Origin: Nephrocerus scutellatus
Lineage: Eukaryota; Arthropoda; Insecta; Diptera; Pipunculidae
Direction: 5' to 3'
Assembly: GCA_947095585.1 (NCBI GenBank)
Contig: OX352763.1
Span: 25,779,462-25,843,461 of the forward strand
Length of the DNA: 64,000 nt
Each line of letters opens with the position of its first letter. Position 1 is the stretch's first letter. Shown here one piece after another: positions 48,621-60,600 of this stretch. Below the pieces are notes generated by a model. That model saw nothing but the letters and a program-made list of their open reading frames with translations, made no database searches and was not told where the DNA came from. A program made the position numbers and the translations under genes.

Positions 48621-51395
48621 ACTTTTATTTTGAATCAAGGCATGCCTTTAGTATTAAAGTGTATATTTAAAGTTTTTGCGATGCAGAAGCAGATTTGGAA
48701 GTTTTTACAAATATTTATGAATTATGACCCTTTCAACGGAAAGTTAGTGTAAAAACATAAATTGATGGTTGAATATTGAAAAATTCTTTAACTTTAGCAA
48801 AATCAAATTCTGTTCAAATGTTGTCAGTCACACTTAAAAGTTAAAAAAACTTATAAATTTTTAGAAAACATTCACAACAGAAAAGACATTTTAAACTTAT
48901 AAAATGTTATTTCCTAATAAAAGTGTAATTGGTTTCTTCACATCATTAAGTAAATTGAACAACTAATACTTTCTGTTCTTTATATTATATCTCTCTTGAC
49001 ATTTGCCTTGGTCGTCTTCATGTCAGGCCAATTTGCACCAGCAGGCAGCATCATACACAGCAACAGTTAGCACTTTATCATAATAAGAATAATGCATAAT
49101 CATAGTCGTACTAGTGGAAAATTTTCACAATTACAGGTCTGCAGTAATATTGCAAATTGCAAATCAGATCATTTTAACGGATGAGCTCAAAAAATGTACA
49201 TACTCGTACAACTAAGTCAAGCTGATATAATAAATTGTGACTTGAGAATGAAGGTGGTTCTTCCTTGCATTTAAGTTGCTATATATGTGAACCTATCTAT
49301 TTATCTATACAAACGTTAATTAAATTTAAAGTCTGTAATAATTTGCAGTTCTTCAAGGCTTTTAAGGTTTTTAAATTCTCCATATTAACTTCGCGTCCCC
49401 GTGGCTGGCTGGCTGGCTGGTGGACAGAATCTTGTGATCAATTTTTAACACACTTCCTAAAGTCCGATTTTATTCATTTTATTTGTTTTATTATGTAGGG
49501 TAGTGAAGTGTCGCATACGTTTAGCTGTGCTGATAGCGAAGCGCCCCCAAACAGCTAGTCTTATATAATATTTGAAAAATTTAAGAAAACAGTTTTGACG
49601 GGCTAATAAGACGACTGTATCTATACATCGACTAGCTAATTTCTTGTTCTTATGAAATATATGGGGCAACAACTGGAGACCGTTTCCATTTATTATACAA
49701 AAATATAGCTTGGCTGTTTCGATGAAAGTACACATACCAATTACTAATCTATGGGCATGTATCGCAGTATACATGACTTGCTTTCCCCATTGTCCACGCA
49801 GTCATGCTCTACACTTTTTTAGTCCCTACTCCCCCATACTTACTGTAGATGTACGCAACATGAAAATTAACCTGAATAAATTGAATGAATTGAATTGTTT
49901 GTGTGCATTCAACAAATGACTGTGTTTATGCTAAATCTAACCCAAATAAAAAACTTATAAATTAGTATTAGTCTGATTAATTTTAGTTACATTGTATATA
50001 CACGGTAAATATAACAGGGTACAATAGGCAAAGCTATTTGACAAAACTTCTCCGCTGGGCAACTTTTCAAATCGTTTATCAATTTTCTAAAAAATTAAAA
50101 ATTCGAACAGACAGACTAAAATTTTATTTTTGGCATATTTATATTGTGAATATTATTATTAGTTACTCTAAGCTTCTACTTTAATTATCTGAATTTGAGC
50201 ATTGTATTTTTTAGGTTGTATGTATTTGTAAACATTTGCTAAATCTTATCAATTTAATTTATAACTTCGGTCCAACAAAAAATCAAATCTGCCCCCACCA
50301 AAATTTGTACGTCAGTGGGTTGAGGTACCTGCCATACAAACTGAACCCAAAAGCATATTTTTTTCTTCTCTAAAATATTCGGGATGTATGGATGTGGGAT
50401 GTTCTCGGAATAACTCCAGCATGGTAAATCCGATATCGAAAATTCTCTCCCTAAAAGTGGTGTTTAGATTAAGGCAAAAAGTTGATTCTTGGAGTTTGCA
50501 CGTCAATGGTCTTTTTAATCTAACTCCTCACAGAAACCTCTGTTGTAAAAAAAATTATCAGCTGTATAGTTTTACCGCCGACGATTTGACACGATTTCGA
50601 GTTGTGTACGTCAATGATGTTTGATATCTCCCATAAAAAAATAAAGGTTTAGCTGAAATACCCAGCGTTTTTTTTGCTGACCCCTTCACACTTCCACCAC
50701 CCAACAGACCACTAGGACCCACTCCAAGACCCGCCTTAAGATAAACCTAACCACCTCCCCACCCATATATATCACCAACGTTCTTCTAATGCACGGTATT
50801 CGAGTCAATCTCATACAAACAGTACCTAACATCAACCCCCTCAACACCATTACCACACTAACCCCATACAAACATCAACCCCAACCGTCCCCACCACATC
50901 CCAAAGTTTCAGCCATATTGGATGAAAGGTCTTCGAGTTAATTGCGAACAGACATACAGACAAGACAAAGATTCATCTTTAAAAAGTTTTTATTAGCTTG
51001 CTTTCGTGTATGTCTGTCTGTGCGGGTGAAATTTTGTAATTTTTTTTAAACTAACTTCCCATTGAGCTAGAGACTTGAAACTTTAAACATAGCTCAGAAC
51101 TGGATGAACATTGACAAATCACAAAAAGAAGACAGCAAAGCGCAAAAAAATTAGTTCAGCGCGAGTTTGGAATTTGTTTCAGATCGAAACTCACTCCTAC
51201 TCACAATACTCGTTTTAAACGTTTTAAACTAAAAATGAATTTTTATTAGCTAACATGTTATATATTAAGATTTAACCGAAGTGTCTGGAATTTTTAAATT
51301 CTCAGCATATAGCTTTTTAAAAACTTTTATTTAACTTGACTTGACCCCTTTTTGTCTGTATTTACGACTACTTTGAGGTCCTTTTTAACCACCTT
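48621..51395. other. AT-rich stretch with minor repeat pieces
   Basis: No gene supported. 49.39-49.49 kb (TTAACTTCGCG, a GGCTGGCTGGCTGG run, AATCTTGTGATCAATTTTTA, AAAGTCCGATTTTATTC) matches 61.23-61.32 kb, a dispersed repeat. A C-rich segment lies at 50.68-50.92 kb. Confidence 0.4.
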
Positions 51396-51735
51396 CCACA
51401 CGACCTAGAGAGCTGAAATTTTGTGAGTGTATAAGTTTATATATTATGCGTACGACGCGTATCGCGGGTGGCGTGTGGTGCGTGTGATGGGTTGAAATAG
51501 CGCAATTTTTTCGTTTTTCTATGTCTTTTTTAACCACCTTAGAGGGCTGAAATTTTGTGAGAGGCTCAATGTAAGGGCCAATTTTGATTTTTTGTGGCGC
51601 TTGTGATACGTGGAAAAAAGGAATAGACTCGACCCTTAAAAACAGATATTTTGGCGATTATTGCCAAATAACTGTGACTGTGTGGCGTGTTTCGATAAAA
51701 GTTTGTACCCGAAGAACTAAGTGTGTTTATATTTA
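51396..51735. repeat. INE/Helitron-like dispersed repeat, copy 2
   Basis: It shares ACGACCTAGAG, GCTGAAATTTTGTGAG, CG-rich GCGTGTGGTGCGTGTGATG, CGTGGAAAAAAGG, CAGATATTTTGGCGATTATT and GTGTGGCGTGTTTCGAT with copies 1 and 3. Confidence 0.6.
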
Positions 51736-53180
51736 CTTGTTCAATTTAATTTTGACAGAAGTTTTTTTTTCTTAAATCCGGTAAGCCGTTTTTTGGTTAC
51801 AGTTACATACAGAGAGACGGACATACGTTTTTTTTTCGCAATTGTGTTGTATAGGTAATCAGAAACGTCGGGAAAAGTGAGAAGAAGAAAAAGTTAAAAT
51901 TTTAAAAATTGTTGCATGATTGTAATAAATACTCCGTTGCGACTTTTCTAGTCAGGCAGAATTATTTGTAATTTATTCACTTTATATGCAACCGGTTTAA
52001 GATGAAAAATTTGCATTCCGCCACACTAACTGACCAGCATGCAATACTTTATACTTTATCAATATTGTACATTGTAATTAAAATATTTTATTCCGTGACG
52101 GCGTTATAATAAAAGTTTCACTATAAATCTTCTTCAATAAGACTAATAAAGAGTTCATAACAACAAATGTAAAAGCAAAGAAAACAACTAGGCAAAGGCT
52201 TATCGGACTCATGCAATTACTGCAATGTGCAGTTGATCAAACTCCCAAGGAGAGTGTTTTAGTACAGATACCCTGACAGTGGAGATATTTTCTCACAAAC
52301 TACTAAGAGCCAGTAGTTTCGTTCGTATAGAACATCAACGAGCTGTTTCATTGTTATTCAGTGCACTCGCAGACATTACAGCTTAAAAGTACACATTTAA
52401 TGAGTTCGTTTATTATGCATTGAGGTACTTTCGCATTCAACCACTTTTTTTATTTACATACTCGCATTCATACACAAATGTATTAAATTTTTGATTTTGT
52501 TAAGTTCAATAAAACTGTAGAAACGTATGGCAACTTTGTATCCAGCAACATGTGAAAGGGGGTATGTAGTAGGTATGTATTTACTGATTTAGAATGACGA
52601 GCATTTTATCTTAATAAATAAAAACGAAACCTATCTGTATGTATGTTTGCATTTAACTCCAGTCAGGTTCCAAATTTGTGTATGGGGTTTTATAATGATA
52701 CTAGCTGTTCCCGCACGATTTCCTTCCCGTACACAAGAACACTCGGCTTCCTCCTACCACCGTGTTAAGTGGGGATGTACTATAACCTTCCTCCATCTGC
52801 CAATAATATGCATTGAAAATTTTATAAAAATCGGTTGGTAAATGTGAGTTTCCATAAATTACAACCACACAAAATTTCATTTTTACTTATATAGAAGATT
52901 GAACAGGTTTAGGCCATATTTTGGACATTGTCAGACACCATAGAAATTTTTCCAAAAATCATATTTTTATGATTAGTCCAGAATTTATAAATAGTTTTTT
53001 CACTCACCCGTTTGGTATTAGTTTTGATAGCAAAGCGATACTTTCTTAAAGATAGTAAAGCGAGCTTCTTAGCTCGCCATATGGATAGTTGTAATTCAGC
53101 ATAAAGACTGAATTATCTTGAAAGGATTTTACTTTAAAAAAAAACTCAAAATTACACCATCGCAAGCCATAAAAATTCTG
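51736..53180. other. AT-rich stretch, nothing recognised
   Basis: No supported gene or RNA. Confidence 0.3.
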
Positions 53181-53184
53181 ACCT

Positions 53185-53760
53185 GTAAATGTGTGCGTTC
53201 GTGATACGCGTCACGTCATCGCAAGCCAAGTTTTAAAACAATAACTTATTTTTAAAAAAAATGACACGCGTGAAGTCATTGCAAGCCAAGTTTTAAAACA
53301 AGTATTTAAAAAAAATACACGCGCCACACGCGACGTGCGACACGTGACACTCGTCACGTCATTGCAAGCCAAGTTTTAAAACAAGTATTTAAAAAAAAAA
53401 TTACACGCGCCACACGCGTCAAGTCATCGCAAGTCAAGTTTAAAAACAAGTACCTTTTAAAAAAAAAATCAACGCGCCACATGCGACACGCGACACTTGA
53501 AACGCCGCGTCACGTCATCGCAAGCCAAGTTTTAAAACAAACAAAAAAACGCGCCACACGCGACGCGCGTCGTGTCATCGCAAGCCAAGCGCTTACCAAT
53601 TGTTTTAAAACAAGTCCCATCAAATTCTGACTGGTAGAAGTCGCGATATATATACAATCGGACAAATGTACAAGCCGACAAACCCACAAACCGACACACG
53701 TACGCTAGACAAATCTTCTTGTCCTCTGATTATTAGCTTCGCCCTTCGGGCTCGCAATTA
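53185..53760. repeat. CG-rich minisatellite plus 3' hairpin (INE/Helitron-like), copy B
   Basis: About six irregular units, 50-90 bp each, contain CGTCACGTCATCGCAAGCCA, AGTTTTAAAACAAGTA, an A-run, and ACGCGCCACACGCGAC-like CG-rich palindromes. The block ends in the same tail as 47.8-48.0 kb with GCTTCGCCCTTCGGGCTCGC at about 53.74 kb. A tandem core with a 3' stem-loop is the plan of DINE-1/INE-1-type non-autonomous Helitron relatives. Confidence 0.65.
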
Positions 53761-53809
53761 ATATATTTTTTTAATAAACCTTTTCATTAGAAACGAGGCA
53801 ATTTTATGT

Positions 53810-54015
53810 ATTTTTGACGCGTGTCGCGAGTCGCGTATGGCGCGTGTAAAGCGTGGTAAAAAGAAAATTCTTTGAAATAGCCCTGACCTCAAAAACAGAT
53901 ATTTTGGCGATAATTACCAAATAATAAACAACTTTGTGGCGTGTTTCGATGTGTACATATATATAAAAATTTGTACCAGAAAAACGAAGTTTTTTTTTAC
54001 ATTTACTGGTTTTAT
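53810..54015. repeat. INE/Helitron-like dispersed repeat, copy 3
   Basis: It contains TGACGCGTGTCGCGAGTCGC, AAGCGTGGTAAAAAGAAAA, CAGATATTTTGGCGATAATT and GTGTTTCGATGTGTAC, as in copies 1 and 2, directly after the minisatellite. Confidence 0.6.
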
Positions 54016-55600
54016 TTTGACAAATTGTTAGTTTAGTCTGTAGGAAGGTTTCTCTTTAATCACGATAGGTGACGCTTTAGTCGTGATATTTCAATTTTGC
54101 GTATTTATGATACTATTTGGCTAAAAATAAAATTAAATAAAAATAAGTTTGCTGCAGCGCCAAAGAAACGCCGACAAAAAGAGCAAAAGATCCTTAAAAT
54201 GTTTTTTATGAACTAATCGGCTACAAATATCTTCTGATATGTTGGAAAAAGAGCAGAGCTTCGGCAAATTTAATCTAAATTCTGATTTTAGCCAAATTTA
54301 CGTATATTTTGTTTATCAAAAGAAGTAAACCTGTCTCGTAAATGACGGCTTACCTTAAAAAACAGACTGAGTATATCGGTGAAATCTTTATATCCATAAA
54401 TTGTTCTATTTCCGAAAATAAACTCAGCTTCTCAGTACGCACTCGGCATTTGGATGGATACAAGACAAATAAAAACAAAATCATAAATATTTAATTCAAC
54501 TTTAAATTAACAAACTGTCAAACTTTTGACTTTTTGTTTTTAAGGTTTTCTTTTTCATTTAATTTCAAAGAATTGTTTTCTTACACGAATAATACAACTG
54601 TACATAGATACATTTTAAATAAAGATCAAAATACCAAAATATTCAGGTCTACGAAGACGTTTAAGTACTCGTACCAGACTACTTCTCTTGTTGATGCATT
54701 GTTAATATTGATGTTTTGCCAAATTTAGTCAGGTGGATTCTGACATGAGAAATAAATAAATAATATGTCGACCTCCTCAAAACTACAATAGATTATCGAA
54801 TATATTTTGCTCGCTCAAGAAAACATTATGAGTAAATAGTATTTATCATTTAATATCTAAAATTAGTTGTATGTTCTTAAATGAATGTGCAAGATATTGC
54901 TAGGAAAACCTTTATCAGAGTGCACCAACTTATTGCTTTGTTTGTTATGCTATGCTATATATATATATATATATATATAATACATAAATCCCCTATACAA
55001 AATATTATCTTGATGTTGTGCTTTCTACTGATGTCATAATCTAACTAAGCTAAGTTTATACTGGTTAACCGAGTGGGAGAGGGGATCAGCATGAATTTAT
55101 TGCGTTTACTTGCACCGATCGTAGTATCAAAATTTGTAGATAGAGTAGAATTTTAATTTAGCAATAGGCTAGATAGGCTTAGATTAGCTGTTAGCGTTAT
55201 AAGGAGTGCTTATAACGGTTGGGACATAATTTCACCTACATTGGGTTTTGTCTCTTCAATTAAAAAACCACATCACGATCACCGCTCAAATTTCACATGC
55301 ATGGTGCAGGTGCATGGAAGCCTGATATGCATTTATTGTTTGTTATTGAATACCTTAATTAGCATGGCGCATCGAACGGCATTCCAATAGGAAATCTAAA
55401 TATTATATTTCATTCATATTCAGTGAACTTGAATAGAACGCAGGCTGAATACGAGTAACCACATATTCTTTGAAGTTAAAAAGATGGCACTTGCGCAATT
55501 TTAAATTTTATTGGCTAATAAACAAGTACATATGTAAATGAAGTACTTTATGCATATTCGCAGTTATTTTTTTCTTTCTTTTCTAAACTTAATAATTTCA
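54016..55600. other. AT-rich stretch with a short TA microsatellite
   Basis: No gene seen. A (TA)n run lies at about 54955-54979. Confidence 0.35.
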
Positions 55601-55634
55601 TTTTATCTGTGGTTATGCTTCTTCACTACATCTA

Positions 55635-55995
55635 CTTTGGGGTCTTTTAGGAGTCTTGGGGGGTCTTTTGAGATCTTCTGGGGATCTTCTGGGGATCTTC
55701 TGGGAGTGGTTTGAGGGTCTTTTATGGGGTATTTTGTGAGACCACTTCTTTCGGAGGTCATTTTTACGATTCTTTTGGTTTTTTGGGGTCTTGGAGTCTT
55801 TTGAAGGTCCATTGAGGATTTTTTGAGGATATTTGAGGTCTTTTGGGGGTTTTTGTAGTCATTTGAGGGTCTTTTGAGGAATCTTTTGGGGGTCTTTAAT
55901 CATTTTTTGGTTGGTCTTTTATGAGTCTTTTGGTAGTCTTTTTGGAGATTTTTTTAATATCTTTTGAGGGGTCTTTTGTGATTATTTTGAGGTTT
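55635..55995. repeat. G/T-rich minisatellite (GGGGTCTTTTG-like units)
   Basis: About thirty imperfect 9-15 bp units of the type GGGGTCTTTTG or GGGATCTTCTG in tandem. The minus strand is open over part of it and gives a Pro/Lys/Asp-rich translation, which I read as a by-product of the repeat. Confidence 0.75.
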
Positions 55996-56059
55996 TCTAA
56001 ATTTTTTTTCCGTATAAACGTTATTCGGAAACAGTCAAACAAAACTTTTCGATAGCAAT

Positions 56060-56230
56060 AATTTTCGAGTGTCAGTCAGTCAGTTCAGTCAGGCGGTAAC
56101 ACCATCACTTTTGAGAGATGTCGATCAAAACTTACGACCAAGTTCGATAGTCTGTCAGCCGCTTTTAGTAACTGGCAGTTTTGGTCGACATCACTCAAAA
56201 CTGACAGTGTAACCGGCTGACTGTTGGTTT
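56060..56230. repeat. Inverted repeat, MITE-like
   Basis: 56094-56130 and 56179-56216 are near reverse complements (CTTTTGAGAGATGTCGATCA against TGGTCGACATCACTCAAAAC). Outer GTCAGTCAG / CTGACTG bases extend the symmetry, and part recurs at 56.39-56.42 kb. Confidence 0.6.
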
Positions 56231-56520
56231 GACAGATAAAATTTCTTGAGGTAGACTGTCTGTCAGTGGCCATGTATGTTTGTGACACATAATATGAGTA
56301 TGTATATGCATTTCGTCAGTCAGTGGTAAATTTGAACGCGAAGCGCATAGAAAACAAATGACGATGCCAATCTTTCCTCTTGGAAAATTAGAGCTTGACT
56401 GTTGGTTTGATTGTCAAACCATTCTACCAATCTGGCCGCAAGGAGCAACTCTCAAAAATGAAATCGTTATGACTTACGGTCAAGTTCGATAGTCTGTCAG
56501 CAGGTTTAGCCCTTAATTTC

Positions 56521-57170
56521 CCGGAGAGAAAAGTTGAAAGTTAAGGCACCAGCCCATAGAATTCGTTGCTTCCGTTGTTGCGACGCATGCAACTGAAAGA
56601 TCAACGATATATACGCATTGTTATGGGAAGAGACCCATAGGAAAAGCATGTGACGGAAGCGACGCAAAAAGTTGACCAACTTTCAACTTTTCTCTCCGGC
56701 AAATGTTTTGACAGTTCTCTCTCAGGTAGCTTGAAGTTTATTTTGGCATTTGTTTTGTTTGCCTATACGACGGCAACGTATTCGTTGGGTCATATCTTTG
56801 CGTTACATACGGCAACGTCATCGAATACGTCGACGCTACTGACACAACGAATTCAATACGCTGGGCCTTCAGTCAACTTTTTGCGTCGCTTCCGTCATGT
56901 GGTTTGCCTATGTGACACTTCCCCTAAGAACGCGTGTATTTCGTCGCTCTGTCAATTGCATACGTAACCCCAGCAGACGATTCGAATTCTATGTCTGGAC
57001 CCTTTATGGACCAACTTTAAACTTTTCTCTCCGGCAAACGCTGTGACATTTCTCTCTCACAGTCGTTTTAATTTTATTTTGACATTTGTTTTTGCTTGCC
57101 TGTACGACGACGACAGCGTATTCATTGGGTCAGTTCTTTGTGTTACATACGGCAACGTCAACGAATATCT
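56521..57170. repeat. Cluster of nested inverted and direct repeats
   Basis: CCGGAGAGAAAAGTTGAAAG at 56521 is inverted at 56679-56700 and again near 57010-57035. 56637-56676 is the inverse of 56872-56911 (GACGGAAGCGACGCAAAAAG). 56688-56820 and 57022-57163 are diverged direct repeats (CTCTCCGGCAAA, ACATACGGCAACGTCA). Probably overlapping MITE copies. Confidence 0.6.
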
Positions 57171-58102
57171 TTAGCGTTATATTTTTGCACATAATGATAA
57201 GGGATCTACAATTTAAAGGCTATTTGAAAAAGCTTTCATAACAGTTATAACTCTCGGATTATCGTCATACATTCGGGATAGGTGTGTCTGTGAAAATCTT
57301 TTTGGTGTTTTTGATGGATTCGAATTGCGACTCAGTATTTCAACTCAATTACCATTTGAGCCACAGCGCCCCGGCGACTTAGCTTCAACTTTTTTAACAT
57401 ACAAGTTTTTCAAGAGGTTTTAATAGAGTTTCGCCCAATACCGTAGACAGTTTTTATCGTAGTTTATCGCGATTGCAATCTACCTAGCTATTTTATGTTT
57501 AAAGACAGACAGGTAAAATTTACTTAATAATTAACAAAATACGATTATATAGTTTTTATCTGTCTCCCATATAAAAATGACTATATAAAACATTGCCTTG
57601 ACACCTTATATCAAGCAAATTAAACTCCTTTTGTAAAGTGTCCATGTAAAGATTTGTATTGAAATGAAGCCACTCTCTCATCTGCACTGCTTTAAATTTG
57701 TTTAAAACAACTCCGAATGTCGGAATGCACACGTTACATGCATCTGCACTAGAAACTTAGTCTATAAGTGAAAGTTTCAAGCAGCGTAGCACTTTAGTTA
57801 TTTATTTGATGTATGTAAATTTGTATACGATTCCAACCAGAGCTTTTGAGTAGATAAGTTGGATCTCGAACAAAACAAAACTAGAAACAACTAGACGGAT
57901 AAATGAGACGACGGAATCGATTCAGATTCGTCTATTAAGTCCTGCCTGCTAAAATGAATTCTTGCACTTACTAAATTAACTTTTTTCTATTATCCTTTTT
58001 ATTGTGAGTATAAAAAATTATGAAATTAGCTAATTGCATAAAAAAAGTCTTCAATCTAAAAAAGAATGCAACTTATTCAACTACATTGCTCGTTATGTTT
58101 AC
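57171..58102. other. AT-rich stretch, nothing recognised
   Basis: No gene, RNA or clear repeat. Confidence 0.3.
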
Positions 58103-58460
58103 CTTTGGCTGTTTTGCATAATACTATTCCGAACCAAGAAGTATCATTTTCATCCTGTCGTGGTCCCCGAATTTCAACTATGAAGCCACACTCGACAACT
58201 GCGCAGAAAATTCTCTGCTCCTCCGGTGTGAACCATTTGGATTCTCTTAATTTCTGCACTGCAACAGAGCTACCGAATCCTGTTGTTTTATTGTGATTTA
58301 TACGGTTCTTTTCATAGCTGTGGGTGTGGGTGGAACTGCTGTTGTCGTTGGTAGCACCACCAATGCCATTTGTGGTTGTTTGACTATTTCCCTGAACCGG
58401 CCACCATTTCAGCGAATTAACAAAACTATTGGACCGATCTAAAACCGATGACGACGACAT
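58103..58460 (-). CDS. First coding exon of an unrecognised protein
   Basis: The minus strand has ATG at 58460-58458 and 119 codons to a GTAAAC donor, ending phase 1. The N-terminus has SLKWWPVQGN, then a Ser/Thr/Asn/His-rich low-complexity stretch. A compact segment follows: KWFTPEEQRIFCAVVECGF, IVEIRGPRQDENDTSWFG, IVLCKTAKG. The end looks like a folded domain and codon use is gene-like, so I take it as real. I cannot name the family. Probable downstream exons are at 44.43-41.82 kb, but a phase-2 exon must lie between. The gene runs antisense to DHX38. Confidence 0.65.
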
Positions 58461-60105
58461 ATTTTGCTAAATACCTTCGAACGTTTTTAATTATCACTTG
58501 CTTTTTAAATTTTCTTTTTTCGAATCGGAGAAAAAAAGATAAACAACTTAGATATGTACAAAATTTGTATACACTATGAAAACTAAGAAATACAACAGCT
58601 GCACTAATTTTACAGTGGTCACGGCGCACCTTTTCAATAGTTCCCCGATTATTATTTTTATGTTGTTGTTATTTATTTTTTAAATGTATCTATTTATATT
58701 GTTTGGTGTTATTTCTTTAATATGCACTTTCTTTGGTCATTAACAATCTTTTAAAACATATGTTTGTATTTCAATTATTTATTTCGACCTGAAATCGGCC
58801 AACGATAAAATCTTCCCATGCAAAGCAGTCGCACTCCCAAACTGCTAGAGCCACAAAATGCAGATACCAGATACTATAGTTAGAAACGAATATTTAAAGC
58901 CGGTTCAACTTTGGCTGTCGATTGTCGATACGGTCTCGTTTGTCGCTTCGTAGCTGTGTAGTGTTGTGTCTTGTGTGGCAATGCTTGCATTAATAATATG
59001 TGAATTGTGAAAAATGTAAAATGTGATGAATGATGAAAGGCTCATTCCAGCTTCGACGATAAACCAACGATGCATTAATGCATTTAGCAGTGGAACAAAA
59101 TTTACAGCAAAGCAAAGAGAGAAAGAGAAGAATGAATGAATGCAAAAATTTCGCTTATTATATTAAAAAATAAAAATTATGCGTCTCTCTTTTTTCTCTT
59201 CTCTTTCGCATTTCCATTTTCCAAATACCATAACCGCATTCATATAGCAAAGCAATTATTTACATAAGATTGAAAAAGGGGAAGGGATTTACTGTACAGG
59301 TCTACAGTCTCTTGTCAATAAACCATAAAAGTGGTTGTGAGTGTTTACTTTCGGCATAGACGAGGTCATTGTAAAATTACAAATTAAACCCAATTCTATA
59401 CGACACTGGTGATAGTATACGAAAATATTTCCAACGTCATATTGTTAATAAAAATGCGGTGCCAACCATGAATTTAATAACAACGACCCATAAAAATGAA
59501 ACCAAAAAAATTTTTTCATGTTAATTCTATAATGACCAAAAGTATACTAAAATCCGCTATAAATGCTGAAAATATAAACACACGCAAGGCACTGATCGTT
59601 TTTGTGGTTAAAAATAAAACAACCCTAAATCGTAAGCAGCGCTGCACACGCCGCACACAGTCATTATTGTATGGCTTGATCCGATGCCGCTATATGGCAT
59701 GATTTAAACAAAAAATTGTATGGGAGCCCTCTGACCTCAAGGGCCGACACTACCAAATTTTAATAGAAAGTGTTGTCACCGGAAATACACATGTGCGCAA
59801 AGTTTTAAGAAGATCGAACAGTGGTTTAGAAATTGAGCGCAAGATTTTACGACAAACAGACAGGGTGTCAGACAAACAAACGGACAAGCAAATCCACGGG
59901 CACGCGAAGTTGATATAGAGAATTTAAAAATTTTAATATTTTTAATATTGAAATGTCGTATCAGGTAAAAAGATTCTGCGGAACTCTTTTAGATCAACAT
60001 CAAGGTTAAACATATTTTGCCTGCTTTAAAATTATTTAGGTTCATATAAGACTACAAGATGGTCGCCGTGTAGTGTTTAGTGACTAGGCGAGTATATTAA
60101 CTACT
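58461..60105. other. Upstream region of the unrecognised minus-strand gene; no other gene seen
   Basis: AT-rich. 59.85-59.93 kb carries the CACGGGCACGCGAAGTTGAT motif shared with 44.87 kb (INE-like repeat). Confidence 0.35.
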
Positions 60106-60109
60106 TCTT

Positions 60110-60600
60110 CTTTCTTTCCTTTACTCCGCGGGGGAGCATAGTGCTTCTACAAACGCCCGCCAACGAACTCGAATTAACGCCTGAGGTTTCAAAAGACTCG
60201 GTCCCCTGGGATCTTGCTTCCTCTTCTATTGTCCTTTTCCATGTCTTGCTAGGACGACCAACTCGACGACTTCCTTGTGGATTCCAGTCGATCGCTAGTT
60301 TCGTAATATCGTCCGCTGGCTTTCTCAAAGTGTGGCCAATCCAGCTCCATTTTCGTCGTCTGATGGTGATCGCGATTGCTTCCTGCTGCGTTACTCTCCG
60401 CAAGTCTTGATGTCTTGGTGATAATGTCTGGTGATAATGTCCGGCCATCTTATTCTCAGTATCCTCCTTAAGCACTTGTTGACGAAGACTTGGAGGCACG
60501 TCGCAATTGACTCTGTGACTTTCCACGTTTCGCAGCCATACAAGAGTACTGAGAGAACGTTAGATCTGAAGATCGTTATCTTCAGATTCCGGGAGATTTA
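60110..60600 (-). mobile_element. RTE-like non-LTR 3' end
   Basis: The minus strand reads VTQQEAIAITIRRRKWSWIG, KPADDITKLAIDWNPQGSRR, a GRPSKTWKRTIEEEA block and the GGAAAGAAAGAAG tail, matching 43.20-43.58 kb. Confidence 0.85.

Noticed and set aside
55603..55812. A minus-strand Pro/Lys/Asp-rich reading frame
   Set aside because: It is the translation of the G/T minisatellite; no domain, start context or splice support.
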